Assembly (NCBI RefSeq): GCF_000340965.1
Contig: NZ_ANAY01000010.1
Location: 124,001 to 188,000 of the forward strand
DNA length: 64,000 bases
From: Nocardiopsis kunsanensis DSM 44524
GTDB lineage: Bacteria; Actinomycetota; Actinomycetes; Streptosporangiales; Streptosporangiaceae
Direction of reading: 5' to 3'
Shown in pieces: positions 55,968-64,000 of this stretch (positions are counted from its first letter, which is position 1; every line of letters begins with the position of its first letter). A program made the position numbers and the translations under genes. Below the pieces are notes generated by a model, which did no database searches, was not told where the DNA came from, and worked only from the letters and a program-made list of their open reading frames with translations.

Positions 55968-56186
55968 TCAGGAGTAGTGGAACCACCAGTGCCCACCGAT
56001 GGCCGGATATTGGAAGCAGTAGCTGTCGATGTCGTAGTAGCGGTTGTACTCGCCCCGGGTGATGGTGCAGTTGTGTTCGGTTTCGAAGGGGCCTGCGGTG
56101 CCGGCCAGGGCGGCTGCCCCGGTGGTGAAGACCAAGACCCCGGTGAAGAAGGCGGTGGCCAGTCCCCGATACAAGTGCTTCGTCAC
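55968..56186 (-). CDS. Small secreted two-cysteine peptide
   Basis: A 72-aa precursor: signal sequence LATAFFTGVLVFTTGAAALA (residues 9-28), then a 43-aa mature peptide ETEHNCTITRGEYNRYYDID then SYCFQYPAIGGHWWFHYS. Two Cys may form one disulfide; rich in Tyr/Trp/His. GTG 56186 follows GGGAG. It could be an antimicrobial, signal or inhibitor peptide, but no family is recognised. Confidence 0.7.
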   Translation of the reverse strand: MTKHLYRGLATAFFTGVLVFTTGAAALAGTAGPFETEHNCTITRGEYNRYYDIDSYCFQYPAIGGHWWFHYS

Positions 56187-56814
56187 ATGCTCCCGTGTCC
56201 GAGGCGCTCTCCACCTGCAGGTTCACGCCGGAAGGAGCTTATGCCGCCCCAGCGGTCCCGGGCCGGAACCGGTCGTGCACGGCGAGTTCGGGGCACGTGC
56301 CGTGGGAGCAGCCGCCCGGGCCCGGAGCCGGGGCAGGAGAACAAGGCGCGGGGACCTGGAACGCTCCTTACCGCCCCGCACCTGTACCGCCGGCAGCCGA
56401 ACTGTCGGCGCCCGGCTGGGCCCGGCCCTTTCCGGGTGCGTGCCCGGTGCCCCTTCTGCCGCTGAGGTCGCGGCCCCGTTCGCCCCCTCTTTCGTTTCGT
56501 TGGTTAATAACGTTATTACATAACGTTAAGCAATGAGTGCCAACAGAATCCGGCTCCAGGGGCGCAAATCCTGACCTCCGATAAGTGGGCCTTCCCGGAG
56601 GCCAGAACCCCAGAGACTTCCACCCGACCCCGAACGCCCCACAGTCCGCACCAACGAAATGCACCGCCCACGTCAGGGCAGCGAAAACGAGTCGGATACA
56701 GCACCTGCTGTACCGACACTGGACAGGAAGTCCTGCCACGTGATACCCTCAGAATTGGACACCTGCACAAGGCATCCGTCCAAGGCAAATGACCAAAAAC
56801 CGGAACCGGCCCGC
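56187..56814. other. Intergenic region with tandem TAACGTTA boxes
   Basis: 628 bp. An AT-rich core at 56500-56530 holds the perfect dyad TAATAACGTTATTA (56505-56518) and a second TAACGTTA (56521-56528). It is followed by a 13-codon mini-frame (ATG 56533). The rest is G/C-rich with no gene. The boxes lie 290 bp before the tetR start and may be operator sites or a separate promoter. Confidence 0.5.
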
Positions 56815-57387
56815 ATGAGCACACCCAAGAGCCACCAGGTCCGCCACGACCTCCTCGACGCCGCACGCGCCCTGATCACCGAACGCGGCTGGACCGCCGT
56901 GAGCACACGCACCCTGGCCCAACGCGCCGGCGTGGGCCCCGGCCTGGTCCACTACCACTTCGCCTCCCTGAACGCCCTGCTCAACGAAGCCGCCCTGACC
57001 GGCATGGCCCAGGTCATCGACCAGGCCCTGACCCACCTGCCCCGCACCGACCCCCGCCAGGGTCTGGACCAACTCCTGGGCAAACTCGACGCCTACCCCC
57101 CCAACGACCCCGCCACCGTCCTGTTCACCGAGGCCTACCTGGCCGCCACACGCGACGCCGACCTGCGCGAAGGCATCACCGAACTCCTCCAACGCCTGCG
57201 CACCCACCTGACCGCCTGGCTCGAGGACGGCGGCATCGCCGCCCCCGAGACCACCGCCCATCTGCTCGCCGCCACCGCCGACGGCCTCATGCTCCACCGC
57301 TCCCTGGACCCGGACCTGACCGCGGACCAGGTCGCCCCCGTCCTGCACCGACTCCTGAACCCACCACCCGCAGAGGAACAACGATGA
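56815..57387 (+). CDS. TetR family transcriptional regulator
   Basis: A 190-aa repressor. HTH residues 8-50: LLDAARALITERGWTAVSTR and LAQRAGVGPGLVHYHFASLN. The C-terminal domain is moderate in size. Overlaps the FAD monooxygenase gene by ATGA, so the pair is one operon; tetR first suggests self-repression with the enzyme induced by its substrate. Confidence 0.9.
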   Translation: MSTPKSHQVRHDLLDAARALITERGWTAVSTRTLAQRAGVGPGLVHYHFASLNALLNEAALTGMAQVIDQALTHLPRTDPRQGLDQLLGKLDAYPPNDPATVLFTEAYLAATRDADLREGITELLQRLRTHLTAWLEDGGIAAPETTAHLLAATADGLMLHRSLDPDLTADQVAPVLHRLLNPPPAEEQR

Positions 57388-58586
57388 CACCCGCACCCGG
57401 CACCGCCGTCGTCGTGGGCGCCGGCATCTCCGGCCTGGCCACCGCCCAACGTCTGGCCCACCACGGGTGGCAGGTCCACGTCCTCGAACACGCCCCGGGC
57501 CCGCGGCCGCAGGGCTACATGATCGACTTCTTCGGCCCCGGCCACGAAGCCGCCCAAGCCATGGGCATCCTGCCCCGCATCCGCGAGTTGGGCCACGCCT
57601 TCGCCCGCGCCGACCTGGTCGACACCCACGGGCGCGCTCGCGCCTCCCTGCGCTTCGACCGCTTCGCCCACGCCCTGGGCGGCTCCGTGGTCTCACTCCT
57701 GCGACCCGACCTGGAACGGGCCCTGCGCGAATCCCTGCCCGACCACGCGGACCTGCGCTACGGATGCGGACCCCGTGCCATCACCGAAGAGCCCGACGGC
57801 GTGCGCCTCCACCTGCCCGACGGCCACACCCTGCACGCCGACCTGCTCGTGGGCGCCGACGGCATCCACTCCACCGTGCGCCGCCTGCTCTTCGGGCCCC
57901 AGGAGCGCTACCTGCACCCCCTGGGTTTCCACACCGGCGCCTACACCTTCACCGACGCCCGCATCCACGCCCTGACCCGGGGCCGCTTCTGCCTGACCGA
58001 CGCCCTCGGAGCCCAGATGGGCCTGTACGCACTGGGACAGGACCGCGTGGCCGCCTTCACCGTGCACCGCACCCCAGAAACCAACCTGCCCCAAGACCCC
58101 CGCGACCAGCTGCGACGCACTTACGCCCACCTGGGCTGGGCCATCCCCCGGGCCCTTGAACTGTGCCCACCACCAGAAGAGGTCTACTACGACCTGGTCG
58201 CCCAGATCAGAATGGACCACTGGAGCCGCGGCCGCACCGTCCTGGTCGGCGACGCCTGCCAAGCCGTCTCACTGCTGGCCGGCCAAGGCGCCTCCCTGGC
58301 CGTGGGCGGGGCCTACGTCCTGGGCGAAGAACTGGCCCGCGCCGACAACATCCCCCAGGCACTGCACAACTACGAACAGCGCTGGCGCCCAGTGGCCCAA
58401 GAACGCCAACGCGCGGCCCGCACCGGCGCCCAGTGGTTCCTGCCCTCCACCCCGGCACGGCTACGGCTACGGCGCCTGGCCCTGAAACTGTCGGCCCTGC
58501 CCGGCGTGGACCGCATGGTGGCCACCACCCTCTCGGGCCGGCCCACCCGCGCCATCCAGGACCTGGCCCCCGAAAGCACGGGTTGA
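57384..58586 (+). CDS. FAD-dependent aromatic-type monooxygenase
   Basis: A 400-aa group A flavoprotein monooxygenase. GAGISGLATAQRLAHHGWQV (residues 12-31) is the FAD motif, the DG motif is LLVGADGIHSTVRRLL (about 153-168), and the GD motif GRTVLVGDACQAVSLLAGQG (about 283-302). It is similar in layout to PHBH/TetX-type hydroxylases that oxidise phenolics or antibiotics. Encoded in an operon with a TetR, consistent with substrate-inducible degradation or resistance. Its 3' end abuts a truncated acetyltransferase. Confidence 0.9.
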   Translation: MTPAPGTAVVVGAGISGLATAQRLAHHGWQVHVLEHAPGPRPQGYMIDFFGPGHEAAQAMGILPRIRELGHAFARADLVDTHGRARASLRFDRFAHALGGSVVSLLRPDLERALRESLPDHADLRYGCGPRAITEEPDGVRLHLPDGHTLHADLLVGADGIHSTVRRLLFGPQERYLHPLGFHTGAYTFTDARIHALTRGRFCLTDALGAQMGLYALGQDRVAAFTVHRTPETNLPQDPRDQLRRTYAHLGWAIPRALELCPPPEEVYYDLVAQIRMDHWSRGRTVLVGDACQAVSLLAGQGASLAVGGAYVLGEELARADNIPQALHNYEQRWRPVAQERQRAARTGAQWFLPSTPARLRLRRLALKLSALPGVDRMVATTLSGRPTRAIQDLAPESTG

Positions 58587-58609
58587 GCACACCGGCGGCG
58601 CCGGTGCCG

Positions 58610-58940
58610 AAAGGTAGGTCTCCAGCGTCCGCTCGGCCCACTGCCCGCCGAACATCGTGAAGGGATAGGTGGAGGGGCCGATCGTGGGGTGGTTGCCCGC
58701 AGGCATCAGGATGGTGGCGCCGGGTGCGATGGCTCTGAACCCGCCGTTGAACAGGCGATGCGGCCCGTAATTGTACAGGACGCACGCCTCCTCGAAGGGC
58801 ACCCCGCTGCCCCGGTCGTCGTAGTAGGTGTGGTCGCCCACCCCGATGAGATCGGAGCTCACCTGCGCCTTGAGGAACACCACGTTGGTCAGCTCAGGGC
58901 GTGTGGCGGGATGGATCTGGTTCGGGTCGGGTGCGGGAAC
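58610..58940 (-). pseudogene. Truncated XAT/CatB-family O-acetyltransferase
   Basis: Reads PDPNQIHPATRPELTNVVFL then KAQVSSDLIGVG, TYYDDRGSG, LYNYGPHRLFNGGFRAIAPG and PTIGPSTYPFTMFGGQWAER: the N-terminal third of a xenobiotic (CatB-like) acetyltransferase. After GGQWAERTLETYL the similarity stops at about 58612 beside the monooxygenase gene, so the catalytic beta-helix is lost. The expected start codon is GTT (58938-58940), not ATG/GTG, after a good GAGGAG. A broken, probably silent remnant. Confidence 0.8.
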
Positions 58941-59104
58941 GGGTCTCCTCGGGGGGAGTCATTCGCAGGGCAGGGTGATCCCCTCAGGACCGGATCTGGG
59001 GGTCGAGGAGGATTACTACAGGATTTGGCGGTAGAGCCGTGATCTGGGCGACGGTTCGGTGACGGGGCCTATTTGTCCTGTTCACGGGCCCTACGTTCGT
59101 AGCC

Positions 59105-59967
59105 ATGCCGCATGAGTACCTCTCCGACGAACAGATCGCCCGCTACGGCCGCTTTCCCGACGAGCTGTCGGTGAGCGACCTGGAACAGTGCTTCCGCCTG
59201 AGCCCCGACGCGCTCTCCCTGGCCCGCAGTAAACGCACACCCGCCACCCAGCTCGGGTGGGCCCTGCAGTGGGGCACCGTGCGCCTGCTCGGCCTCTTCC
59301 AAGCTGACCGCCCCGCCCGGGTGCCCGAGCGGGCGGTGGACTTCGTCGCCGACCAACTCGGCCTGGACCCCGCGTGCCTGGCCGAGTACCGGGCTCGGGA
59401 GAAGACCGCCTACGAGCACGCCTGGCAGATCCGCGAGGCCTTCGGCTACCGCGAGTTCACCACCGGGGAAGAGGACCTGCGCGCCTACCTGGCCGCCCGG
59501 GTCTGGGCCAGCGAGGAAGGCCCCCGCGCGTTGTTCGACCGGGCCGTGCTCTACCTGCTGGAGCACCAGATCCTGCTGCCCGGCCTGACGGTGCTCTCCC
59601 GGCTGGTGCGCCAGGTGCGCAAGGAGGAGAACGCCCGCCTGCACCAGGTGCTCAACGAGCGCATCCCGCACCCGGTGCGCACCGAGCTGACCGGCCTGCT
59701 GCAGGCACACGAGGACGCCCGCTTCTCCGAGTTGGAGCTGTTGCGCACCGAACCCGGGCGTATCTCCAGCCCCGGCATGGTCCAGGCCCTGGACCGCACC
59801 AGCCGCATCGCCGGCATCGGCGCCGGAGGTGTCGAGGCGGGCGATGTGCCCCAGGCCAAGCTGCAGGGTCTGGCCCGCTACGGGATGCGCGCCAAGGCCC
59901 CCGCGTTGGCCGAGTTGGCCGCCCCGCGCCAGGGCGCCACGCTGTTGGCCACAGTGCGTCACCTGGG
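59105..59967 (+). pseudogene. Tn3-family transposase, N-terminal fragment (DUF4158)
   Basis: About 288 residues of a Tn3 transposase N-terminal domain starting PHEYLSDEQIARYGRFPDEL: DUF4158-type DNA binding. It continues normally to RQGATLLATVRHL and then loses similarity at a run of G residues (59965). The DDE catalytic region is missing; the second element begins right there. This protein is not closely related to the intact transposase downstream, so two different Tn3 families are involved. Confidence 0.85.
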
Positions 59968-60123
59968 GGGGGCGGACAAGGTAAGCCGGAAAGGGGCAAC
60001 GCCGGTGCTCCCCGGTGACCAGCGCGAATGACCTGGTTGCGGTTCGGTGAATCCGCTGCGGGCCCGCCCGGCCCCCGGCTACGGTGAGCGCGTTCACCAC
60101 CCCCTGGTCGAAGAGGACTGCCG

Positions 60124-63100
60124 GTGACCTCGATCGAGCGCACGGCCTACCCCCGGTTCACCAAGCTCACCTCAGCGCGCATGCTGCACGCCTCCTTCAC
60201 CCCCCAAGCCGATGAGATCGCCTGGGCACGCGAGCGCACCAACAGCGCCCGAGCGCTGCTGGCGGTGGTGCTCGCGCTCAAGTGCCACCAGAAGATGGCG
60301 CGCTTCCCCGCAGCGGGCGAGGTGCCCGAGGAGGTGGTCGAGCACGTGCGCCGCTGCCTGGACCTGGAGGAAGGGGTCGAGCCCGACCACGGGGCGGGCC
60401 GCACAGCCAAGTGGCACCGCAGCCAGATCCGCACCCGGCTGGGCGTGGCCTACGACCCCGCCCGCGCCCGGGCGGTGGCCGGCGAAGCGATCCGTGAGGC
60501 CGCCCAGGCGCGCAACAACCCGCCGGATCTGATCAACGTCGCCCTGGACCGGCTGGTGGAAGCCGGCCTCGAACTGCCGGGCTTCTCCACCCTGGACGAG
60601 ATGGCCGCCCGCATCCGTGCCGAGGTCAACAGCGCGCTCTTCGCCCGCATCACCGAGCGGATGGGCGAGCAGGGCCAGGCCCGCCTCCAAGCGCTGTTGA
60701 GCGTGGGTGAGCAGGACACGTTCTCGATGTTCCACCGGCTCAAGAAACCGGCCCAACGGGCCTCGTGGTCGCGGTTCAAGGCCCAGGCCGCGCACCTGGC
60801 CCAGGTGGACGAGATCGGCGACACCGACACCTGGCTGGAGGGAGTGGCCCCCACCAAGGTCGCCGACTTCGCCGGGGAGGCCGCAGCCCAGGACGCGGCG
60901 GCGATGGGCGACTACACCCCGGCCAAGTGCCTGGCCCTGGTGGCGTGCCTGGTGCACACCGCCCGGATGCGGGCCCGCGACGACCTGGCCGAGATGCTGT
61001 GCAAGCGGGTGGCCACGAACGTGAAGAAGGCCAAGGCCGAGCTGGAGGAGATCCGCGAGCGCCAACGCGCGGTCAACGAGCGCCTGATCGGCACCTACCG
61101 GGGCGTGCTGGCGCACCTGGACCCCGACGCCCCCAGGGCCGGCGGGGCGGCCGAGCGCGCGGCGGGCGCCGCCACGGTGGTCGAGCAGGCGGGCGGGTTC
61201 GCCTCCCAGCTGGCCGACATCGAGGAGGTCTCGGCCCTGCACGGCGACAACCACGAGGTGCTGGTGCACCGGTTCATGCGCAAGGACCGGGCGGTGATGT
61301 TCGACCTCGTCTGTCAGTTGGAGCTGAAGGCGACCTCCTCGGACGACTCGGTCCTGGCCGCGCTGGAGCACGCCCGCTCCTACGCGGCCAAGCGGCGCGA
61401 CTTCATCCCCCTACCGCCGCCCTCCGACCCCGGCGAGCCCTCCTCGGGGATCGCTTTCGCCTCGGGCAACTGGCGGCGGGTCGTCACCGAGAGGCGCCGC
61501 CCCGGCATGGTCCAGCGGCGCCACTTCGAGGCGATGGTCTTCTGCTACCTGGCCGAGGAGCTGCGCACCGGCGACATCGCCGTGGCCGGTGCAGGTGAGT
61601 ACGCCGACTGGACCCAGCACCTGCTGCCCTGGGACGAGTGCCAGGCCCGCCTGGAGAGCTTCTGCGCCGAGGTGGGCCTGCCTGCCACGGCCGCCGGGTT
61701 CGTCGAGCAGCTGCGCACCCGGCACCTGGACGCCTCCCGGGCCCTGGAAGTGGACTACGCCGACAACGCCGACCTGGTCATCGACGACGGTGTGCCCCGG
61801 CTGAAGAAGCGCCGCGGCCCCGGATCGGCCCAAGCAGTGGAGAAGCTGGCCGCGGCGATCGAGGCCCGCCTGCCCGAGCGCTCCCTGCTGGGGATCGTGG
61901 GCCGCACCGCCCACTGGCTGGGCTGGCACCACCGGTTCGGACCCGCCTCCGGGGCCGACCCCAAACTCAAGGACCCGCTGGGCCGCTACGCCTTGGCGGT
62001 CTTCACCGGCGGCATCAACCTCGGTCCCGCCGAGGCCGCCCGCCACATCGCCGGCGTCACCGCCCGGGAGCTGTCGATGGTGCGCCAACGCCACATCGAC
62101 ATCACCAAGGTCAACGCCGCCATCAGCACCGTGGTGGGCGCCTTCAACGAGTTGGACGTGGTCAAGGCCTGGGGCGACGGGACCTCGGTGGCCGCCGACG
62201 GCACCCAGGTGGCCACCTACGTCGACAACCTGCTCGCCGAGACCTCCATCCGCTACGGCGGGGTCGGCGGCATCGCCTACCACTACGTCGCCGACACCTA
62301 CGTGGCCCTGTTCTCCCGGTTCATCCCCTGCGGGGTGTGGGAAGCGGTCCACCTCATCGAGGGGCTGCTGTCCAACACCTCGGGCGTGCAGCCCTCGACC
62401 GTGCACGCCGACACCCAGGGCCAGTCCGCGCCGGTGTTCACCCTGGCCACCCTGTTCGGGTTCGACCTTTTGCCCCGCATCCGCAACTTCGCCGACCTGA
62501 CCTTCTTCCGTGCCTCCGACAAGGTCCTCTACCCCGGCACCGAAGAGCTCTACGGCGAGCGGGGCCGCAACCTCATCGACTGGCGGCTGATCGAACGCCA
62601 CTGGCCCGACCTGATGCAGGTCGCCCTGTCCATCAGCGACGGGCGGCTGTCCTCGGCCGCGCTGATGCGCCGGCTGCGCTCCAACTCGCGCAAGAACCGC
62701 ATCTACAAGGTCTTCCGCGAGGTGGGCCGGTCGGTGCGCACCGTCGCGCTGCTGCGCTTCCTCAACGACCCGGCCCTGAGAGCGCGCATCACCGCGGCCA
62801 CCAACAAGGTCGAGTCCTACAACGGCTTCTCGCAGTGGCTGCGGTTCGGCAACGGCGGGGTGCTGGCCGACAACGACCCCGTGGAGCAGGAGAAGCTCAT
62901 CAAGCTCAACACCCTGCTGGCCAACCTGGTCGTGTTCCACAACGCCCTGGACATCGCCGACGTGGTGCGCGCCCTGGTGGCCGAGGGGTGGACCATCACC
63001 GCCGAGGACCTGGCCGGCCTCTCGCCCTACCTGCGCGCCCACATCCGCCGGTTCGGCGCCTACGCCACCGACGAACTCGGCATCGAGCCGGAGGCCTTCG

Positions 63101-63150
63101 AGGCCGCCCTGGCCGAGATCGACTTCTCCGTCCTGGACCTGGCCGCCTGA
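60124..63150 (+). CDS. tnpA: Tn3-family transposase, intact
   Basis: A 1008-aa transposase, normal Tn3 length. DUF4158-type N-terminal region to about residue 170, a middle domain, then the RNase H-like catalytic core with SVAADGTQV (Asp about 691), VHADTQGQS (Asp about 762) and ATNKVESYNGFSQW (Glu about 896), matching D-D-E spacing in Tn3 TnpA. FADLTFFRAS and LRFGNGGVLADNDP are also family signatures. Starts GTG 60124. Intact frame, so the element may be active. Confidence 0.95.
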   Translation: MTSIERTAYPRFTKLTSARMLHASFTPQADEIAWARERTNSARALLAVVLALKCHQKMARFPAAGEVPEEVVEHVRRCLDLEEGVEPDHGAGRTAKWHRSQIRTRLGVAYDPARARAVAGEAIREAAQARNNPPDLINVALDRLVEAGLELPGFSTLDEMAARIRAEVNSALFARITERMGEQGQARLQALLSVGEQDTFSMFHRLKKPAQRASWSRFKAQAAHLAQVDEIGDTDTWLEGVAPTKVADFAGEAAAQDAAAMGDYTPAKCLALVACLVHTARMRARDDLAEMLCKRVATNVKKAKAELEEIRERQRAVNERLIGTYRGVLAHLDPDAPRAGGAAERAAGAATVVEQAGGFASQLADIEEVSALHGDNHEVLVHRFMRKDRAVMFDLVCQLELKATSSDDSVLAALEHARSYAAKRRDFIPLPPPSDPGEPSSGIAFASGNWRRVVTERRRPGMVQRRHFEAMVFCYLAEELRTGDIAVAGAGEYADWTQHLLPWDECQARLESFCAEVGLPATAAGFVEQLRTRHLDASRALEVDYADNADLVIDDGVPRLKKRRGPGSAQAVEKLAAAIEARLPERSLLGIVGRTAHWLGWHHRFGPASGADPKLKDPLGRYALAVFTGGINLGPAEAARHIAGVTARELSMVRQRHIDITKVNAAISTVVGAFNELDVVKAWGDGTSVAADGTQVATYVDNLLAETSIRYGGVGGIAYHYVADTYVALFSRFIPCGVWEAVHLIEGLLSNTSGVQPSTVHADTQGQSAPVFTLATLFGFDLLPRIRNFADLTFFRASDKVLYPGTEELYGERGRNLIDWRLIERHWPDLMQVALSISDGRLSSAALMRRLRSNSRKNRIYKVFREVGRSVRTVALLRFLNDPALRARITAATNKVESYNGFSQWLRFGNGGVLADNDPVEQEKLIKLNTLLANLVVFHNALDIADVVRALVAEGWTITAEDLAGLSPYLRAHIRRFGAYATDELGIEPEAFEAALAEIDFSVLDLAA

Positions 63151-63235
63151 GAGGCCACGCACCCCCGCAAACGCCCCCTTCCCTCGCGGCCGGGACAGCC
63201 CCGGTACGCGGACACCACGACCGATAGGAGCCCCG

Positions 63236-63736
63236 ATGGCCTGGCGCTGGGCGCACAACACCGTTCTGACCGAGGAAGAGAAGAAGGAGGTGACCGAGCT
63301 GTTCAACACCGAGATGGTGGGCAAGTGGATGCCCTTCACCCCGCCCGAGCGCGTGCGCGGGGTCTGGGCCGACATCGTCGAGGCCGGCCGCCTGGGCCAC
63401 AAGGCCAAAGTCGCCACCGACCACCGGCCCGGCAAGGACGTCCTGATCTGCGTCTACACCAAGGACCACCGCGACCGGCAGGACGTGGGCCGGATCCTGG
63501 CCGAGCTGCGCGCCATGGGCATCGACCAGCGCCTGTCCTACAAGGAGGACGCGGCCACCAGCGCGCTGCACTACGGCGGCGGGGCCGCCCTCTACGTCGC
63601 CCGGCCGGGTTCGACCGCCTTCGACCAGCGGCGAGAGGCTTACACCAGCGACGACAGCCGGTTGGGTGTGCCCGTCGCGCGCACGGTGGAGCAGGTCTTC
63701 GCCCGCCCGGAGGTCTACGGCCCCTTCCCCGACTGA
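63236..63736 (+). CDS. DUF1917/Bles03-like protein, candidate transposon passenger
   Basis: A 166-aa protein resembling DUF1917 (Bles03, putative phosphothreonine-lyase domain): VGKWMPFTPPERVRGVWADI (residues 29-48), GRLGHKAKVAT, LICVYTKDHRDRQDVGRILA (about 72-91), LSYKEDAATSALHYGGG. Good SD TAGGAG. It lies 85 bp after tnpA on the same strand inside the apparent transposon, so it is probably carried by it. Function in bacteria unknown; a nucleotide/phosphate-binding role is inferred from the fold. Confidence 0.8.
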   Translation: MAWRWAHNTVLTEEEKKEVTELFNTEMVGKWMPFTPPERVRGVWADIVEAGRLGHKAKVATDHRPGKDVLICVYTKDHRDRQDVGRILAELRAMGIDQRLSYKEDAATSALHYGGGAALYVARPGSTAFDQRREAYTSDDSRLGVPVARTVEQVFARPEVYGPFPD

Positions 63737-64000
63737 CCGGCGGCACCGAGTGGGCGTGATCAGACACCGAGAACGGCTGTCCAGGGCATCCTGACAACCC
63801 CAGGGGCCTGTTGTCGGTGCCTGTCGCTACGCTGTGGGCAGCGGCAGGACGCGCACGCCGCACGCCATGGTCGCCGGGCGCCCACGCTGCCCGGCAGAGG
63901 GTCAAGGACCCCCGGGGGGGGGGAGAACACCCCGGCGCGGGCCCGCGGGTATGGCAACGATGACCGTTTCCGCCTGGATGTCGACGAGCCCGGCGGGAGG

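Larger units (their letters stand above)
59965..64000 (+). mobile_element. Tn3-family transposon (right end beyond window)
   Basis: Begins at the G-run where the older transposase is cut (59965-59972), which fits the GGGG start of Tn3-family terminal repeats, and contains tnpA and a DUF1917-like gene. No matching inverted repeat, resolvase or target duplication is seen before 64000, so the right end and full length are unknown. The left boundary is inferred from the break in the interrupted gene. Confidence 0.6.

Noticed and set aside
56505-56531. TAACGTTA boxes as a dif site
   Set aside because: Only the right arm is vaguely dif-like; the left arm and central region do not match, and it is well right of the skew switch.
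63935-64000. Right inverted repeat of the Tn3 element near the window end
   Set aside because: Only a short match (TTTCCGxCT) to the left end; too weak for a 38-bp terminal repeat.

Overview
The window is very GC-rich, with the dense coding, GTG/TTG starts and gene families of an actinomycete (baeRF-type Rv2629-like protein, SHOCT peptide, CGNR and SARP-type regulators, DtxR-family MntR, C69 dipeptidase). A Nocardiopsis-like member of Nocardiopsidaceae is my best guess; this is inference, because no rRNA or other marker gene is present. No tRNA, rRNA or CRISPR array was recognised.

Region 1-13.8 kb holds the end of a manganese-type ABC uptake operon (SBP-ATPase-permease, ATGA-coupled) behind an MntR/DtxR-like palindrome, with the mntR gene itself 6.5 kb away. 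It also has an alpha/beta hydrolase, a DnaQ-like exonuclease with a BRCT domain, an eRF1-like protein, a dicarboxylate symporter, an MFS exporter, a fused aminodeoxychorismate synthase (PabAB) and a sugar porter. Region 14-20.3 kb has a TetR-controlled SDR/MBL operon, a divergent D-amino-acid-oxidase-like gene and ridA, and a CGNR-regulator/MFS divergent pair.

Region 20.3-34.8 kb is accessory and decaying. It has a methyltransferase gene flanked by 160-bp direct repeats, a twice-frameshifted DUF4097 gene, and an ABC exporter behind a MerR/SoxR-type promoter. It also has a candidate 100-nt terminator-ended RNA, a UvrA-like relic, a NmrA/TetR pair, a 35-residue membrane peptide gene, a LysR relic and a perfect 50-bp palindrome next to gdhA. 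Region 34.8-58.6 kb is mostly housekeeping and catabolic: gdhA, HIT, DUF2804, HD, an NSS transporter with its MetS subunit, a CsoR-like sensor, PfpI, an aegerolysin in an AT-rich island, Mut7-C, an SGNH esterase, two APH-like kinases, an old yellow enzyme, a C69 peptidase, an enoyl-CoA hydratase and a TetR/FAD-monooxygenase operon. A second, complementary UvrA-like relic also lies here.

Region 58.6-64 kb is mobile: a truncated XAT acetyltransferase, the N-terminal third of one Tn3-family transposase, and directly behind it an intact unrelated Tn3-family transposase followed by a DUF1917/Bles03-like gene that looks like a transposon passenger.

The + strand is visibly G/T-rich from 1 to about 30 kb and C/A-rich from about 43 kb, whichever strand the genes are on. 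This polarity switch would fit convergence of two replication forks.
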